From Arthrobacter echini (lineage in GTDB: Bacteria; Actinomycetota; Actinomycetes; Actinomycetales; Micrococcaceae): a stretch of DNA of 64,000 bases. The notes beneath the pieces were generated by a model. It worked only from the letters and a program-made list of their open reading frames with translations, had not been told where the DNA came from and searched no databases. The position numbers and the translations under genes were made by a program. The DNA lies in the NCBI RefSeq assembly GCF_004803505.1, contig NZ_SSWH01000011.1:1-64000 (forward strand), read 5' to 3'. Of the stretch, positions 1 through 10,081 are shown piece after piece (the first letter of the stretch is position 1; each line of letters starts with the position of its first letter).

Positions 1-166
1 GAGAAGTGTTCTAGTCGATGCCCTCTTTACCGGAGTTCCGTTGCCTCACCAGCGGCGACACGCCCAACACCGAGCTTCCTTGACCACCCCGCCCTCCGCT
101 TAACTACACGGCATTGGCCCTAGCGCCACCGCACGCCCATACCACCGTCCGAGGAGGACTCCCCAC

Positions 167-2479
167 GTGCTGACACCGACATCGACCTACCGACTGCAGA
201 TCCGCGACGAGTTCGATCTGCATGACGCGGCAGCGCTCGTGCCCTATCTGCACGATCTCGGGGTGGACTGGGTGTACCTCTCGCCGATCCTGACCGCCGA
301 GAAGGGATCGGACCACGGTTACGACATGACCGATCCCTCCGCGGTGGATCCGGCGCGCGGCGGTCCGGACGGCCTCGCCGCACTCAGCGAGGCGGCACGG
401 ACCGCTGGTATGGGCGTGCTCGTGGACATCGTCCCCAATCACATGGGTATCCAGACGCCGAGCGACAATCCGTGGTGGTGGCAGCTCCTGAAGGAGGGCC
501 GAGGTTCACGCATGGCGGAGGCCTTCGACGTCGACTGGGATGCCGGGAGCGGGCGCCTGCGGGTCCCCGTGCTCGGGGACGGTGAGGACGAGCTGGCACA
601 GCTGAGCCTCTCGGACGGCGAGCTGCACTACTACGACAACCGGTACCCGATCGCCGAGGGCACGGCCCACCCCGGGGACTCCGCGGTCGACGTGCACGCA
701 CGGCAACACTACGAACTGGTCAACTGGCGGCGTGCTGACAGCGAGCTGAACTACCGGCGTTTCTTCGGCGTCAACACACTCGCCGGGCTGCGGGTGGAGG
801 TTCCATGGGTGTTCGAGGAGAGCCACTCGGAAGTGAAGCGGTGGTTCGACGACGGGCTCGTCGACGGACTGCGGATCGACCACCCGGACGGTCTCGCCGA
901 TCCGGAGGGCTACCTGGCGCAGCTGCGGACGCTGACCGGTGGCGCCTACGTCCTCGTGGAGAAGATCCTCGAACCCGGGGAGACGCTGCCGGCGGACTGG
1001 GCCACCGCCGGCACCACGGGCTACGACGCCCTCGCGGAGACCGATAGGCTCTTCACGGATCCGGCCGGGGAGCACGCGCTCACCGCGACGGTGCCGGTGG
1101 ACCCGTTCCATGAACTGACGCATCACACCAAGCGTGGCATCGCCGACGGGATCCTCCGCTCCGAGGTGCTGCGCCTCGCCCGTCTCGTCCCTGCCGAGGC
1201 CGGACTCGACGCCGGCATCGCGGCAGACGCGATCGCTGAGCTGCTCACCTGCTTCCCCGTCTACCGCAGCTATCTGCCCGGCGGCGCCGAGTACCTCGCC
1301 GACGCCGTGCGTGATGCGCAGGTCCGACGACCGGATCTCGCCGACGCGGTCTCGACGCTCCACCCCCTCCTGAATCCCCTCCTGGAAGGGCCCGGGGAAA
1401 TGACCGAACTGGCGCGGCGCTTCCAGCAGACCTCGGGAATGGTGATGGCGAAGGGCGTGGAGGACACGGCCTTCTACCGGTACTCCCGGTTGGTCTCCCT
1501 CAACGAGGTGGGAGCTGATCCGAGCATCTTCTCGATCGATCCGCTGGAGCTCCACCGCCGGTTGCTCGAGCGTCAGACCGTGAACCCGCTGGCCATGACC
1601 ACGCTCAGCACCCACGACACCAAGCGCAGCGAGGACACCCGGGCGCGCATCTCCGTCCTGTCCGAACTCGCCGGGGACTGGACGGGGATCCTCGAGCGGC
1701 TCGAGGAGCTCGCGCCCGTCGGGGACGCCACGTTCGCGCCCCTGCTGTGGCAGTCGCTGATCGGCGCGTGGCCGTTGAGCAGGGAGCGGGCGCACGCGTA
1801 CGCCGAGAAGGCATCGCGCGAGGCGGATCTCAGCACGCACTGGACTGCACCCGACGAGGACTTCGAGCGGGGCATGCACGCCGCCGTGGACGCGGCGTTC
1901 GACGACGACGCCGTGGCAGCACTCGTCACGGACACGGTCGAGCGCATCCGGGAGGCCGGCTGGTCCAACTCGCTCGCCCAGAAGCTGCTGCAGCTCTCCA
2001 TGCCGGGCGTGCCGGACGTCTACCAGGGCACGGAGTTCTGGGACACGTCCCTCGTGGATCCGGACAATCGGCGCGAGGTCGACTACGAGGCGCGCCGGCA
2101 GGTGCTGACGGACATCGACTTCGGGGAGCTCCCCGAAGTGGGCGCCGACGCCCACGCCAAGCTGCTCGTCGTCGCGCGTGCCCTGAAGCTGCGCCGGGAC
2201 CGCCCGGAGCTGTTCACGGGTTACACGGCCATCACGGCATCCGGCGACGGCGCGGATCACGTCTTCGCCTTCGACCGCGGGGGTGCCATCACGCTGCTCA
2301 CGCGTCTGCCCCATGGACTCGCCGCGCGCGGCGGCTGGGGTGACACGACGATCGAGCTTCCGGCCGGCACCTACACCTGCGCACTGACCGGCGCCTCCGT
2401 CGGTGGATGTACCGTCCGCGCGGCCGAGGTCTTCGCCACCTTCCCCGTCGCACTACTGGTCCAGGAGGACGCAGCATGA
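167..2479 (+). CDS. treY: Malto-oligosyltrehalose synthase
   Basis: The GH13-family enzyme isomerises the reducing-end alpha-1,4 bond of maltodextrins to alpha-1,1, the first step of the TreYZ route to trehalose in the cytoplasm. The protein has 770 residues, the normal family length. It opens with the typical TPTSTYRLQ motif. Visible catalytic motifs are GLRIDHPDG (nucleophile Asp238), VLVEKIL (acid/base Glu265) and [10 protein letters not shown]. The GTG start is supported by GAGGAGG at 151-157. The stop overlaps the treZ start (ATGA), so the two genes are translationally coupled. treX is not in the window; bases 1-166 hold no recognisable gene. A weak promoter-like pair (TTGACC at 80, TAACTA at 101) has a short 15-bp spacer. 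Confidence 0.97.
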   Translation: MLTPTSTYRLQIRDEFDLHDAAALVPYLHDLGVDWVYLSPILTAEKGSDHGYDMTDPSAVDPARGGPDGLAALSEAARTAGMGVLVDIVPNHMGIQTPSDNPWWWQLLKEGRGSRMAEAFDVDWDAGSGRLRVPVLGDGEDELAQLSLSDGELHYYDNRYPIAEGTAHPGDSAVDVHARQHYELVNWRRADSELNYRRFFGVNTLAGLRVEVPWVFEESHSEVKRWFDDGLVDGLRIDHPDGLADPEGYLAQLRTLTGGAYVLVEKILEPGETLPADWATAGTTGYDALAETDRLFTDPAGEHALTATVPVDPFHELTHHTKRGIADGILRSEVLRLARLVPAEAGLDAGIAADAIAELLTCFPVYRSYLPGGAEYLADAVRDAQVRRPDLADAVSTLHPLLNPLLEGPGEMTELARRFQQTSGMVMAKGVEDTAFYRYSRLVSLNEVGADPSIFSIDPLELHRRLLERQTVNPLAMTTLSTHDTKRSEDTRARISVLSELAGDWTGILERLEELAPVGDATFAPLLWQSLIGAWPLSRERAHAYAEKASREADLSTHWTAPDEDFERGMHAAVDAAFDDDAVAALVTDTVERIREAGWSNSLAQKLLQLSMPGVPDVYQGTEFWDTSLVDPDNRREVDYEARRQVLTDIDFGELPEVGADAHAKLLVVARALKLRRDRPELFTGYTAITASGDGADHVFAFDRGGAITLLTRLPHGLAARGGWGDTTIELPAGTYTCALTGASVGGCTVRAAEVFATFPVALLVQEDAA

Positions 2480-4227
2480 GGAATCCATTCGATGTGTGGG
2501 CGCCGCGCGCCGACGCGCTCACCCTGGTGGTGGAGGGTACCGAGTACCCCATGACGCAGCAGGAGGGCGGCTGGTGGCACGCTGTCGGGGCGCCGGCGTC
2601 GTCGTCTGATCTGTCCTACGGCTACCTGGTGAACGGGGCCGACACCCCGGTACCCGATCCACGCTCACGCCGGCAGCCGGATGGAGTCCACGGGCTCTCG
2701 CAAACCTTCGACCCTCTGGAGCACGACTGGCAGGACGGGTCCTGGAGCTCGCCGGGCCTGGACGGCGGGGTCATCTACGAGCTGCACCTGGGCACCTTCA
2801 CACCCGAGGGAACGCTCGATGCCGCGATCGACAGGCTCGGCCACCTCGCGGACCTCGGCGTGCAGTACGTGGAACTGCTCCCCGTCAACGCCTTCAACGG
2901 TACCCACAACTGGGGGTACGACGGCGTGCTCTGGTACGCCGTGCAGGAGAGCTACGGCGGTCCGGCCGCCTACCAGCGCTTCGTCGACGCGGCCCACCGT
3001 CACGGCCTCGGCGTCATCCAGGACGTGGTGTACAACCACCTCGGGCCGAGCGGTAACTACCTGGGTCTCTTCGGCCCGTACCTCACCGAGGGCATGGCCA
3101 ACACCTGGGGCGACTCCCTGAATCTCGACGGCCCGCAGTCGGACGAGGTGCGCGAGTACGTCATCGGGAATCTGCTGATGTGGTTCCGCGACTACCACGT
3201 GGACGGACTCCGCCTGGACGCCGTCCACGCCCTCCACGACGAGCGAGCCGTCCACATCCTCGAGGAGTTCGGCGCCCGCACCGACCAGTGCGCCGCCGAG
3301 CTGGGCAAGCCCCTGTTCCTCATCGCCGAGTCCGACCTCAACGATCCGCGGCTCATCACCTCGCGCGAGAGGGGTGGCTACGGGCTCGCGGGGCAGTGGA
3401 GCGACGACTTCCACCACGCGGTGCACGTGAACCTGACGGGGGAGACGGAGGGCTACTATCACGATTTCAACTCGGTCGGTGCGCTCGCGAAGGTTCTCGA
3501 GGCCGGCTTCTTCCACAACGGGACCTACTCGTCCTTCAGGGAACGCCATCACGGCCGTCCCATCGATGCCGAGCAGGTGAGCCCCCTGCAGCTCGTGGTC
3601 TGCACGCAGAACCACGACCAGATCGGCAACCGGGCAGCGGGGGATCGCCTCAGCGCCACGCTGGAGCCCGCCCAGCTCGCGCAGGCTGCCGTCCTGAACA
3701 TCCTCGGCCCCTTCACACCGATGCTGTTCATGGGCGAGGAGTACGGCGCCTCGACCCCGTGGCCGTTCTTCACCTCCCACCCCGAGCCGGAGCTGGGCAG
3801 GGCGACGGCGGAGGGCCGGCTCAGGGAGTTCGAGCGCATGGGCTGGCGCGCGGAGGATGTTCCGAACCCGCAGGATCCTGGGACCTTCCGCTCGGCGAAG
3901 CTGGACTGGGCGGAGCTGGAGCAGGGGAGCCACGCCGAGCTGCTGTCCACGTACCGGGACCTCATCCGGCTCCGTGCGGAACGCCCCGATCTGCGTGAGG
4001 CGGACTTCGGCAGCATCGCGGTGGAGTTCGACGAGGCGGGCCGCTGGCTCCTGCTGCGGCGCGGCAGCACCGCCGTCGCGCTGAATCTCGGCGACGAAGC
4101 GTCCTCCGTACCCGTGGCGGGCACGGAGGCCGACGTGCTGCTGTCCACGGTGGACGGTGTGGAGTTCCTCGCGGACAAGGTCACGCTGCCACCCCATGGC
4201 GCCCTCGTCGTCGAGCAGGCCCGCTGA
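2476..4227 (+). CDS. treZ: Malto-oligosyltrehalose trehalohydrolase
   Basis: This enzyme releases free trehalose from maltooligosyl-trehalose made by TreY. It has 583 residues, with an N-terminal beta-sandwich (carbohydrate-binding-like) followed by a GH13 barrel. Motifs seen are [12 protein letters not shown] (nucleophile Asp), [12 protein letters not shown] (acid Glu) and [13 protein letters not shown] (transition-state Asp). An in-frame start further upstream exists inside treY, but the ATG at 2476 overlaps the treY stop as ATGA and gives the family N-terminus ([10 protein letters not shown]). The gene meets the minus-strand MFS gene end to end with no spacer, so the two converge. Confidence 0.97.
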   Translation: MRNPFDVWAPRADALTLVVEGTEYPMTQQEGGWWHAVGAPASSSDLSYGYLVNGADTPVPDPRSRRQPDGVHGLSQTFDPLEHDWQDGSWSSPGLDGGVIYELHLGTFTPEGTLDAAIDRLGHLADLGVQYVELLPVNAFNGTHNWGYDGVLWYAVQESYGGPAAYQRFVDAAHRHGLGVIQDVVYNHLGPSGNYLGLFGPYLTEGMANTWGDSLNLDGPQSDEVREYVIGNLLMWFRDYHVDGLRLDAVHALHDERAVHILEEFGARTDQCAAELGKPLFLIAESDLNDPRLITSRERGGYGLAGQWSDDFHHAVHVNLTGETEGYYHDFNSVGALAKVLEAGFFHNGTYSSFRERHHGRPIDAEQVSPLQLVVCTQNHDQIGNRAAGDRLSATLEPAQLAQAAVLNILGPFTPMLFMGEEYGASTPWPFFTSHPEPELGRATAEGRLREFERMGWRAEDVPNPQDPGTFRSAKLDWAELEQGSHAELLSTYRDLIRLRAERPDLREADFGSIAVEFDEAGRWLLLRRGSTAVALNLGDEASSVPVAGTEADVLLSTVDGVEFLADKVTLPPHGALVVEQAR

Positions 4228-5559
4228 CTACCGGCGGGAGACCTCGGGCAGCCGGGCGCCGGCGAACACTCCCACCAGTCCCATGAGCGCGAGGAACCCG
4301 AGCGCCCAGACGATACCGAGGATCGCCAGCAGGGAGCTGATCCCGCCGACGACGAGCAGCACGAGTCCCATCGCCGAGTTCGACACCGCCACGTAGGTGG
4401 TGCGCCGATCACCCTCGGCCAGGTCGACGATGTAGGTCTTGCGCGCCACCCGGACACCGGTGTGCATCAGGGTCAGCAGGAGATAGCTGCCGATGAAGAC
4501 CAGCGAACCGGTGGTCGTGTCGCCGGAGAAGCCGGGCAGGGACACGATCACCACCAGCACGATGATGATGCCCGAGGCAGTTCCGGCGCCGGCCGTCATC
4601 AGCGTCCGGCTCGACCTGTCGGCCAGCCGGCCGAAGAGGCGTCCGCCCAGCAGCGCGGCCAGACCGGACGCTATGATGAAGCCGCCCAGACCCGCGAGGC
4701 CGTCGCTGCCCGAATCGACCGACAGCGCCACCACGAAGGGCGGGCTCAGTGCGGAGACCAGCAGGAAGCTGCGCACGACGACGAAGCGCCGGAAGTCACG
4801 GTCCTCACGCAGCAGGGCGATGGTCCGGCCGAACCAGCCCTCTACGTCGCCGGGCTCACGCACGGGTTGTGCCTCACCCGCCGGCTCACGGATACCGCTG
4901 TAGAGAACAGCCACCAGGACCCAGAGCACGGCACCGCCCGCCAGCAGCCAGGCGAGCTGACCGGCGTCCACCTCCTGGTCGCCGAGGAACCGGATGCCCA
5001 GTCCCAGGGTGATCGCCACCAGCCCGGAGGCCGTCGTCGCCAGGCCGTTGATCTGACCGCGATTGCCCTTGGGCACGGTCCGGCCCTGCACGTCCTTGGA
5101 GGAGATGGAGCACAGGCACCTGCCCAGCGAGAACACGGCCAGCAGCGCCACGATGGTGAGCCCGGCAACCAGACCACTGCCGAAGGCAGCTGTTGCCGCC
5201 ATGAGCGCCACCGATACCGCCTGGACGAGCGCTCCGGTGATGAAGACCCCCTTCCGCTGACGGACGCGCAGAACCAGCGGAGTCAGGAAGGCCTGCGGCA
5301 GCATCGACCCGGATTCGCGGATGGGGACGAGCACGCCTGTCAGGGCCGGGGGGACGCCGAGGGCGTCGAAGAGCCATGGCAGCACCGTCGAGGCGTTCAC
5401 CGTCTGGTCGCCGGAGGACTGCAGAGCATTGGCCGCCACCAGACGCAGCCCATTGCGCGGTACATTGCGGCGCACGTCGTCGGGCAGAGTCCGCTCCGCG
5501 TCCGCGTCCCGCTTCAGCAGCAGGGAGTAGAGCTTCTCGGTAGCGTTCACGGCACTCAC
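4228..5559 (-). CDS. MFS transporter of unknown substrate
   Basis: This is a polytopic membrane protein of about 443 residues with roughly 12 hydrophobic segments and the arrangement of a major facilitator. The start is uncertain. The protein family I recall begins near NATEKLYSLLLKRD, which suggests the GTG codons at 5559 or 5550. A longer reading from 5634 adds 25 poorly constrained residues. Its stop directly abuts the treZ stop. Position next to treYZ does not identify the substrate. It is divergent from the baeRF-like gene, sharing about 117 bp of intergenic DNA. Confidence 0.85.
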   Translation of the reverse strand: MSAVNATEKLYSLLLKRDADAERTLPDDVRRNVPRNGLRLVAANALQSSGDQTVNASTVLPWLFDALGVPPALTGVLVPIRESGSMLPQAFLTPLVLRVRQRKGVFITGALVQAVSVALMAATAAFGSGLVAGLTIVALLAVFSLGRCLCSISSKDVQGRTVPKGNRGQINGLATTASGLVAITLGLGIRFLGDQEVDAGQLAWLLAGGAVLWVLVAVLYSGIREPAGEAQPVREPGDVEGWFGRTIALLREDRDFRRFVVVRSFLLVSALSPPFVVALSVDSGSDGLAGLGGFIIASGLAALLGGRLFGRLADRSSRTLMTAGAGTASGIIIVLVVIVSLPGFSGDTTTGSLVFIGSYLLLTLMHTGVRVARKTYIVDLAEGDRRTTYVAVSNSAMGLVLLVVGGISSLLAILGIVWALGFLALMGLVGVFAGARLPEVSRR

Positions 5560-5676
5560 GCTACCGTCGAGGACCAAGGACCTTCTGCTCTGGACGGTGG
5601 CACCGATCCGGGATTGGCTGAGACGTGATGGCAATGCACGCCCGATCGCTGGTTGACCAGCAATGAGGAGACCATA

Positions 5677-6822
5677 GTGGATACGATGACCGGTGCCGAT
5701 CTACCCCTCCTGACAGAGGCTGACCCAGCCGCAGTACAGATTTCGATGTTCATGCCGACCCACCGTTCCGGGGACGAATCCCGCGCTGATCAGCTGCGCT
5801 GGAAGAATCTGCTCAGCGCGGTCCGGGAGAAGCTCTCGGAGCGCATGAGGAGCAGTGACGTCGAAGAGTTGCTCGCACCGGCCCAGGCACTGCAGGACGA
5901 CTCCTGGGCGTGGCAGCACATGCGTGAGGGGGTGGCACTGTTCCTGCGTCCGGGATGGCATCGCAGCTACCGTGTGCCGGCCAGTGTTCCCGAGCTCGCC
6001 ACCATCGGCGACCGCCTGGTGCTCGGACCGGCACTGAGGCTCCTGACGGGCAACGAGCAGTTCCTCCTCCTGGCCCTGAGCCAGCAGAATACCCGCCTGT
6101 TCCGCGCCGACCGCCATTCGATCGACGACGTCGAGCTGGGCGATGTGCCCACGGCGCTGCGCGAGGTCGTGGAGGATCCCGATCCCCGCTCCGACACGAT
6201 GACCCGACCGGCGAGCGCCGGGTCCGGCTCTGCGGTGTTCTTCGGCCATGGAGCCTCGGACAAGGACTACAAGCGGGACGAGATGATCAGTTTCCTGCGA
6301 GAGCTGAACACGGGTCTGCGGGCAGAACTGGGGGACGACGGAACGAAGCTGGTGCTCGCAGGGCTCGAGCCCATCGTGACCGCGTATCGCGGCATCACCG
6401 ACTATCAGCAGGTTCTCGACGAGGCCGTGCTCCGCAACGCCGATCCGCTCTCGAAGGAGGAGCTGCACCAGTTCGCGTGGCCGCTCATCGAGCAGCAGTT
6501 GACCGATGACAGATCCCGACTGGTCGAGCAGTTCCGGGAACTGGTGGGAACGGGACGGGCATCGAGTGAGTTGGACGACGTCCAGGAGGCAGCCGTGAAC
6601 GGCCGGGTCGACACCCTGTTCGTCCAGGCGGATCCGTGGTGCTGGGAGCAGGAGACCGATGATCCACATGCCATCGTGCTGCTGGGGGAGGACCAGCGGT
6701 ACGCCGAGTGCGAGCAGATCGAGGCCGCCGCCGTGGCAACGATGAACAATGGTGGCCTGGTCCACGCGACGTCGGACGGCGCCGACCCCGACAGTAGCGT
6801 CTCCGCCATCTTCCGCTACTGA
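5677..6822 (+). CDS. baeRF-like protein (bacterial/archaeal eRF1-related domain)
   Basis: This soluble protein has 381 residues. It has the layout of the bacterial baeRF families, distant relatives of eRF1/Pelota. The N-terminal half (VQISMFMPTHRSGDESRAD...) precedes a middle segment, and the C-terminal domain (VNGRVDTLFVQAD ... MNNGGLVHAT ... VSAIFRY) has the L7Ae-like fold signature of this group. Computational work has linked such proteins to hibernating or stalled ribosomes, but the molecular role is unproven. The GTG at 5677 is chosen because GAGGAGA lies 5-6 bases upstream. A TTG at 5653 would overlap that ribosome-binding site. It stands alone, with convergent ABC genes downstream. Confidence 0.75.
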   Translation: MDTMTGADLPLLTEADPAAVQISMFMPTHRSGDESRADQLRWKNLLSAVREKLSERMRSSDVEELLAPAQALQDDSWAWQHMREGVALFLRPGWHRSYRVPASVPELATIGDRLVLGPALRLLTGNEQFLLLALSQQNTRLFRADRHSIDDVELGDVPTALREVVEDPDPRSDTMTRPASAGSGSAVFFGHGASDKDYKRDEMISFLRELNTGLRAELGDDGTKLVLAGLEPIVTAYRGITDYQQVLDEAVLRNADPLSKEELHQFAWPLIEQQLTDDRSRLVEQFRELVGTGRASSELDDVQEAAVNGRVDTLFVQADPWCWEQETDDPHAIVLLGEDQRYAECEQIEAAAVATMNNGGLVHATSDGADPDSSVSAIFRY

Positions 6823-6857
6823 GCCAGTCCCTGCTTGTTCGCCCGGTACGACGTGGC

Positions 6858-7694
6858 TCAGGGCCGCAACGTCGTGCGGCGTCCTGGGTCGACCGCATCG
6901 GTGTTCCGGAGTTGGCGGTCCCGGCCGGGAGCGGCGCGGAACACCAGCTGGAAGCCGTCGTCGAGCTCGAGGCGCCGAACGTCGATATGGTAGACCGGTT
7001 CGAGATGTTCTTTGACGAGGACCTCCGACGGCGTTCCTGCGGCGACTACTCGGCCATGGTCCAGAAGTAGGAGCCTGTCGCAATAGGTCGCAGCAAGATT
7101 CAGGTCATGGAGGATCACGGCGACGGCGTGATTGCTGCTTCGGGCCAGGCTCCGCACGAGGTCCAGGACCTCGTGCTGATAGCGCACGTCGAGGTGATTG
7201 GTCGGTTCGTCCAGAAGAAGGTGGGTCGTCTGCTGGGCCAGGGCCCGGGCAATCAGTACTCTTTGTCGCTCTCCACCGGAGAGCTCGTCGAAGCCCTTTG
7301 TCGCTGATGCCAGCATTCCGACCCGCTCGAGAGCATCAGCGGCGATCTCTTCGTCGCTCTCCGCACTCCGGCCCGAGGTTCTCCTGTACGGCGTCCTGCC
7401 CAGGAGGACCATGTCGGACACCAGCAGAGGAAGATCGCCGGGAGTCTCCTGCACGACGACCGAGACGGTCTGTGCTACCTGTCGAGCGGTCAGCTCCTGC
7501 AGGGTGGACGCGTCCAGGTACACGGTCCCGGTTGTCGGAACCAATGAACCGTACAGGGTCCGCAGGAGCGTGGTCTTGCCGCTGCCGTTGGGACCCACGA
7601 GCCCCAGCACTTCTCCGTGCCGGACGCTCACATCCACACTGTCGAGAACCGTCCGGCTCCCGTAGGCGAAGGATATCGCGGAGCCGGATATCAC
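6858..7694 (-). CDS. FecE/BtuD-type ABC transporter ATP-binding protein
   Basis: This is the cytoplasmic ATPase of a metal-chelate or cobalamin importer, with 278 residues. Walker A is GPNGSGKT (about residues 34-41), the signature is LSGGERQR, Walker B is LLLDEPTNHLD, and the H-loop is ILHDLNLAATYCDR, as in FecE/BtuD. The GTG start overlaps the stop of the binding-protein gene (GTGA). The C-terminus carries about 30 charged residues beyond the usual end. It forms one operon with the permease and the lipoprotein, transcribed permease, binding protein, ATPase. The substrate cannot be read from the ATPase. It could be a ferric siderophore, heme, cobalamin or a nickel chelate. Confidence 0.93.
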   Translation of the reverse strand: MISGSAISFAYGSRTVLDSVDVSVRHGEVLGLVGPNGSGKTTLLRTLYGSLVPTTGTVYLDASTLQELTARQVAQTVSVVVQETPGDLPLLVSDMVLLGRTPYRRTSGRSAESDEEIAADALERVGMLASATKGFDELSGGERQRVLIARALAQQTTHLLLDEPTNHLDVRYQHEVLDLVRSLARSSNHAVAVILHDLNLAATYCDRLLLLDHGRVVAAGTPSEVLVKEHLEPVYHIDVRRLELDDGFQLVFRAAPGRDRQLRNTDAVDPGRRTTLRP

Positions 7695-8680
7695 TGCTCG
7701 AATCGTTCGATGATGTGTTCCAGACCAAGGATGGACAGCGGAGAGGCCGGCTCGGTGAAATTGAACAATTGAACCATCACGTCGTCATTCGCAACCGCCG
7801 TGATGGACTGCGCGCCCCTCAGGGAGGTGATGGCGCTGGAGATCTCTGTCGGGTCTCCTGCCGAGTGCAGAAGGATCAGCACATCAGGGTCCCGGCCGAT
7901 CAGCTCTTCCCTGCTGACCTCGAAGACTCGCTGGTCCTCGTCGGCGAAGACGTTGGTGAATCCCGCCGCTTCCAGCTGAGGGTGAGCCATCGATCCGGTG
8001 CCGTAGGCATAGGTCACGCCGCCGCCGACGGTCGGGTAGAGCACGGCGGCGGTCCGCTTCTCGCCCTCGGGGACCGAGAGGGAGATCTCCTGTACGCGGT
8101 CGTCGAGTTCCTGTGCCAGCTCGATTCCTCGCTCCTCCATCCCGAAGGCTCGCGCATAGGTTTCCATCTGGTCGCCGATGTCGGCGAAGTCGGCATCGCT
8201 CGGAGGATCGGGACAGAAGGAAGGCTCCTCCAACAGGGGAATACCGGAGGCTGCGAGCGTCTCGCGGTTCATGCCCTCAGCCGTGCCCAGGACCAGGTCC
8301 GGTTCCTGGGCCATCACGACCTCCTGGGAGATCTGCAGGTGGCCGGAGGTGTCCAGTTTGTCGGTCAGTAGTGGAATGCGATCGATCTCGGCCTGGGTGT
8401 CGGCATCGTAGTACTCGGAAGGGTAGGTACCGGCCCGGGCCACGACCCTGTCCATGACATCGAGAAGATGCAGGAAGGTGACGGGTGAGCTGTCGAGCAG
8501 GACGACCCGTTCCGGAGGCGCAGCCAGGATGACCTCCTTGCCGCAGTTCATGATGGTCAGCGGGTATTCCCCTGATTCATCAGTGGCAGCTTCGTCAGGG
8601 CCTGCGGCGCTCGAGCATCCCGCAAGTGCCAGCGACAGAGTGCTCGCGAGGGCGAGCGAAAGGACAGAGAACTTCTTCAC
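7691..8680 (-). CDS. Metal-chelate/cobalamin ABC transporter substrate-binding lipoprotein
   Basis: This is an extracytoplasmic receptor of the FecB/BtuF type with 329 residues. A lipoprotein signal peptide (KKFSVLSLALASTLSLALAGC, cut before Cys22) anchors it outside the membrane. The mature protein starts with an acidic linker and then LTIMNCGKEV, APPERVVLL and EVVMAQEPDLVLG, typical of class III binding proteins. The GTG at 8680 is preferred because TAGGAG sits just upstream and the signal peptide then begins at residue 2. A start at 8722 would prepend 14 unrelated residues. Ligand unknown. The urease operon nearby makes nickel or cobalt chelates worth considering, but this is only context. 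Confidence 0.92.
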   Translation of the reverse strand: MKKFSVLSLALASTLSLALAGCSSAAGPDEAATDESGEYPLTIMNCGKEVILAAPPERVVLLDSSPVTFLHLLDVMDRVVARAGTYPSEYYDADTQAEIDRIPLLTDKLDTSGHLQISQEVVMAQEPDLVLGTAEGMNRETLAASGIPLLEEPSFCPDPPSDADFADIGDQMETYARAFGMEERGIELAQELDDRVQEISLSVPEGEKRTAAVLYPTVGGGVTYAYGTGSMAHPQLEAAGFTNVFADEDQRVFEVSREELIGRDPDVLILLHSAGDPTEISSAITSLRGAQSITAVANDDVMVQLFNFTEPASPLSILGLEHIIERFEQ

Positions 8681-8729
8681 GGTACTCCTAGGTCGGTGGA
8701 TCTGGTCGTGTTCGTGGTTCATGCGGTCG

Positions 8730-9830
8730 TCAGGACCCCGGATGCATGCGACGGATCAGGTAGAGCAGGAAGGGTGCACCGATGAAAGCGGTGATTATCC
8801 CGATGGGCAGCTCCTGTGGCTGTAGCAGGGTTCTGGCAACGAGGTCAGCCCACACCAGGAAGATGCCACCCAGGAGGCCCGATACCGGAACGGCCCACAC
8901 GTGGGCCGCGCCTACGAGACGGCGGGCGAGGTGTGGGACCACCAGGCCCACGAAGCCGATACTGCCGGAGGCGGCGACCACCACGCCGATGCACAGTGAA
9001 ACGACCACCAGCAGCTGGGTGCGGAACCGGGCCGGAGAGATACCCAGGATGTGTGCTGTCTCGTCCCCGATGGCCAGGGCATCGAGCCGACGTCCCCACC
9101 AGCTCAGAAGTGCTCCGGTGAACAGGACCACGACCACCACCACCCCCAGTGGGCTTCCCCACTTGGCCAGGGCGAGGGAACCGAGGAGCCAGAACATGAC
9201 GGACCGGGCTCCTTCGGTGGAGCCCGAGGCGAAGATCAAGAAGCTCGTGACGGCTGTCAGGGCGTAGCCGATCGCCACTCCTGCGAGGAGCAGTCTCATG
9301 GAGGTCACTCGTCCGGCAGAGCGCGCCACGAGATATACGAGCAGGGATGCAACCAGGGCGCCGGCGAAAGCACTCACGGACAGAGCATGTTCGCCGACGC
9401 CCAGCCCGACCCCGAAGAGGATCATGGCTGCAGCGCCACTGGACGCTCCCGAATTGATCCCCAACAGGTAGGGATCCGCCAGCATGTTCCGGACCATCGC
9501 CTGGAGCGCCGCGCCACACATGGCCAGACCCGCACCAACAGCGGCACCCAGGAGCGCCCGCGGCAGTCGGACATCCCACACGATGGCCGACGCCGTCGAG
9601 TCCAGTGTCTCCCTGCGGGGAAGCCGACCCAGGTGGGAGAGCAGCAGTTCGGCGACAGTCCCAGGGGCGACCGTGACCGGCCCCAGGGCAACGGCCAGGA
9701 CCAGACTCACCATGAGCAGCAGGCAGAGGGCCGATACCCAGGCCGTGTTCCTGCCGCGACGGCGGGACCGCCCGAGCGGATCAGCGCGACGTTGCCCGGC
9801 CGGCCGTGCGTCGAATCCGGTGCTTCTCAT
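8730..9830 (-). CDS. FecCD-family ABC transporter permease
   Basis: This is the membrane subunit of a BtuC/FecCD-type importer, with 366 residues and about ten transmembrane segments. Family motifs are visible: VRLPRALLGAAVGAGLAMCG, MLADPYLLGINSGAS, and near the end SIGFVGLVVPHLARR, which contacts the ATPase. The N-terminus has about 30 basic residues before the first helix. One permease gene serves the operon, so it probably acts as a homodimer. It is the first gene of the minus-strand operon, and 251 bp separate it from the next gene upstream. That interval contains a palindrome and a weak cobalamin-riboswitch-like core. Confidence 0.94.
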   Translation of the reverse strand: MRSTGFDARPAGQRRADPLGRSRRRGRNTAWVSALCLLLMVSLVLAVALGPVTVAPGTVAELLLSHLGRLPRRETLDSTASAIVWDVRLPRALLGAAVGAGLAMCGAALQAMVRNMLADPYLLGINSGASSGAAAMILFGVGLGVGEHALSVSAFAGALVASLLVYLVARSAGRVTSMRLLLAGVAIGYALTAVTSFLIFASGSTEGARSVMFWLLGSLALAKWGSPLGVVVVVVLFTGALLSWWGRRLDALAIGDETAHILGISPARFRTQLLVVVSLCIGVVVAASGSIGFVGLVVPHLARRLVGAAHVWAVPVSGLLGGIFLVWADLVARTLLQPQELPIGIITAFIGAPFLLYLIRRMHPGS

Positions 9831-9924
9831 CGGTGGACTGCTTTCTCGAACGGGCTCGCACAGGGATGACTGACATCACCCGGTCCGGGCCCCGATGCCG
9901 GCCTTCAGCGCTCTCGTTCCCGGT

Positions 9925-10050
9925 GACGGATGGGCCCGAACAAGGATGCCGGCCCGTCCGAGCGACAGTGTCGTTGCAGGGCAGCACCGTGGCCGGTGAC
10001 CAAGTCCTCACTGCTGTGGTGTCATGACCACCTTCGTCCCGCACCGATCC
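9925..10050 (-). promoter_or_regulatory. Leader of the FecCD-type operon: palindrome and weak cobalamin-riboswitch resemblance
   Basis: On the minus strand the segment reads through GGTGGTCATGAC, GCAGTGAGGAC, GGTGCTGCCCTGC and ACACTGTC. These are in the order of the conserved core of cobalamin riboswitches (GAGGAA, GGTG, GCTG-CCC-GC, ACTGT). Several near-invariant positions differ, and I see no clear B12 box. The same place holds a perfect 11-bp palindrome, CGACAGTGTCG, at 9963-9973, which could be an operator. Either reading is tentative. Confidence 0.22.
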
Positions 10051-10081
10051 TCACGACGTCGACCCTGCGGCCCCCGGTGCA

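Noticed and set aside
506-2314. Long minus-strand frame antisense to treY
   Set aside because: Antisense of a certain GH13 gene in high-GC DNA; composition and lack of domain mark it as a shadow.
2407-2475. Upstream extension of treZ
   Set aside because: It lies within treY and removes the ATGA coupling; the family N-terminus begins at 2476.
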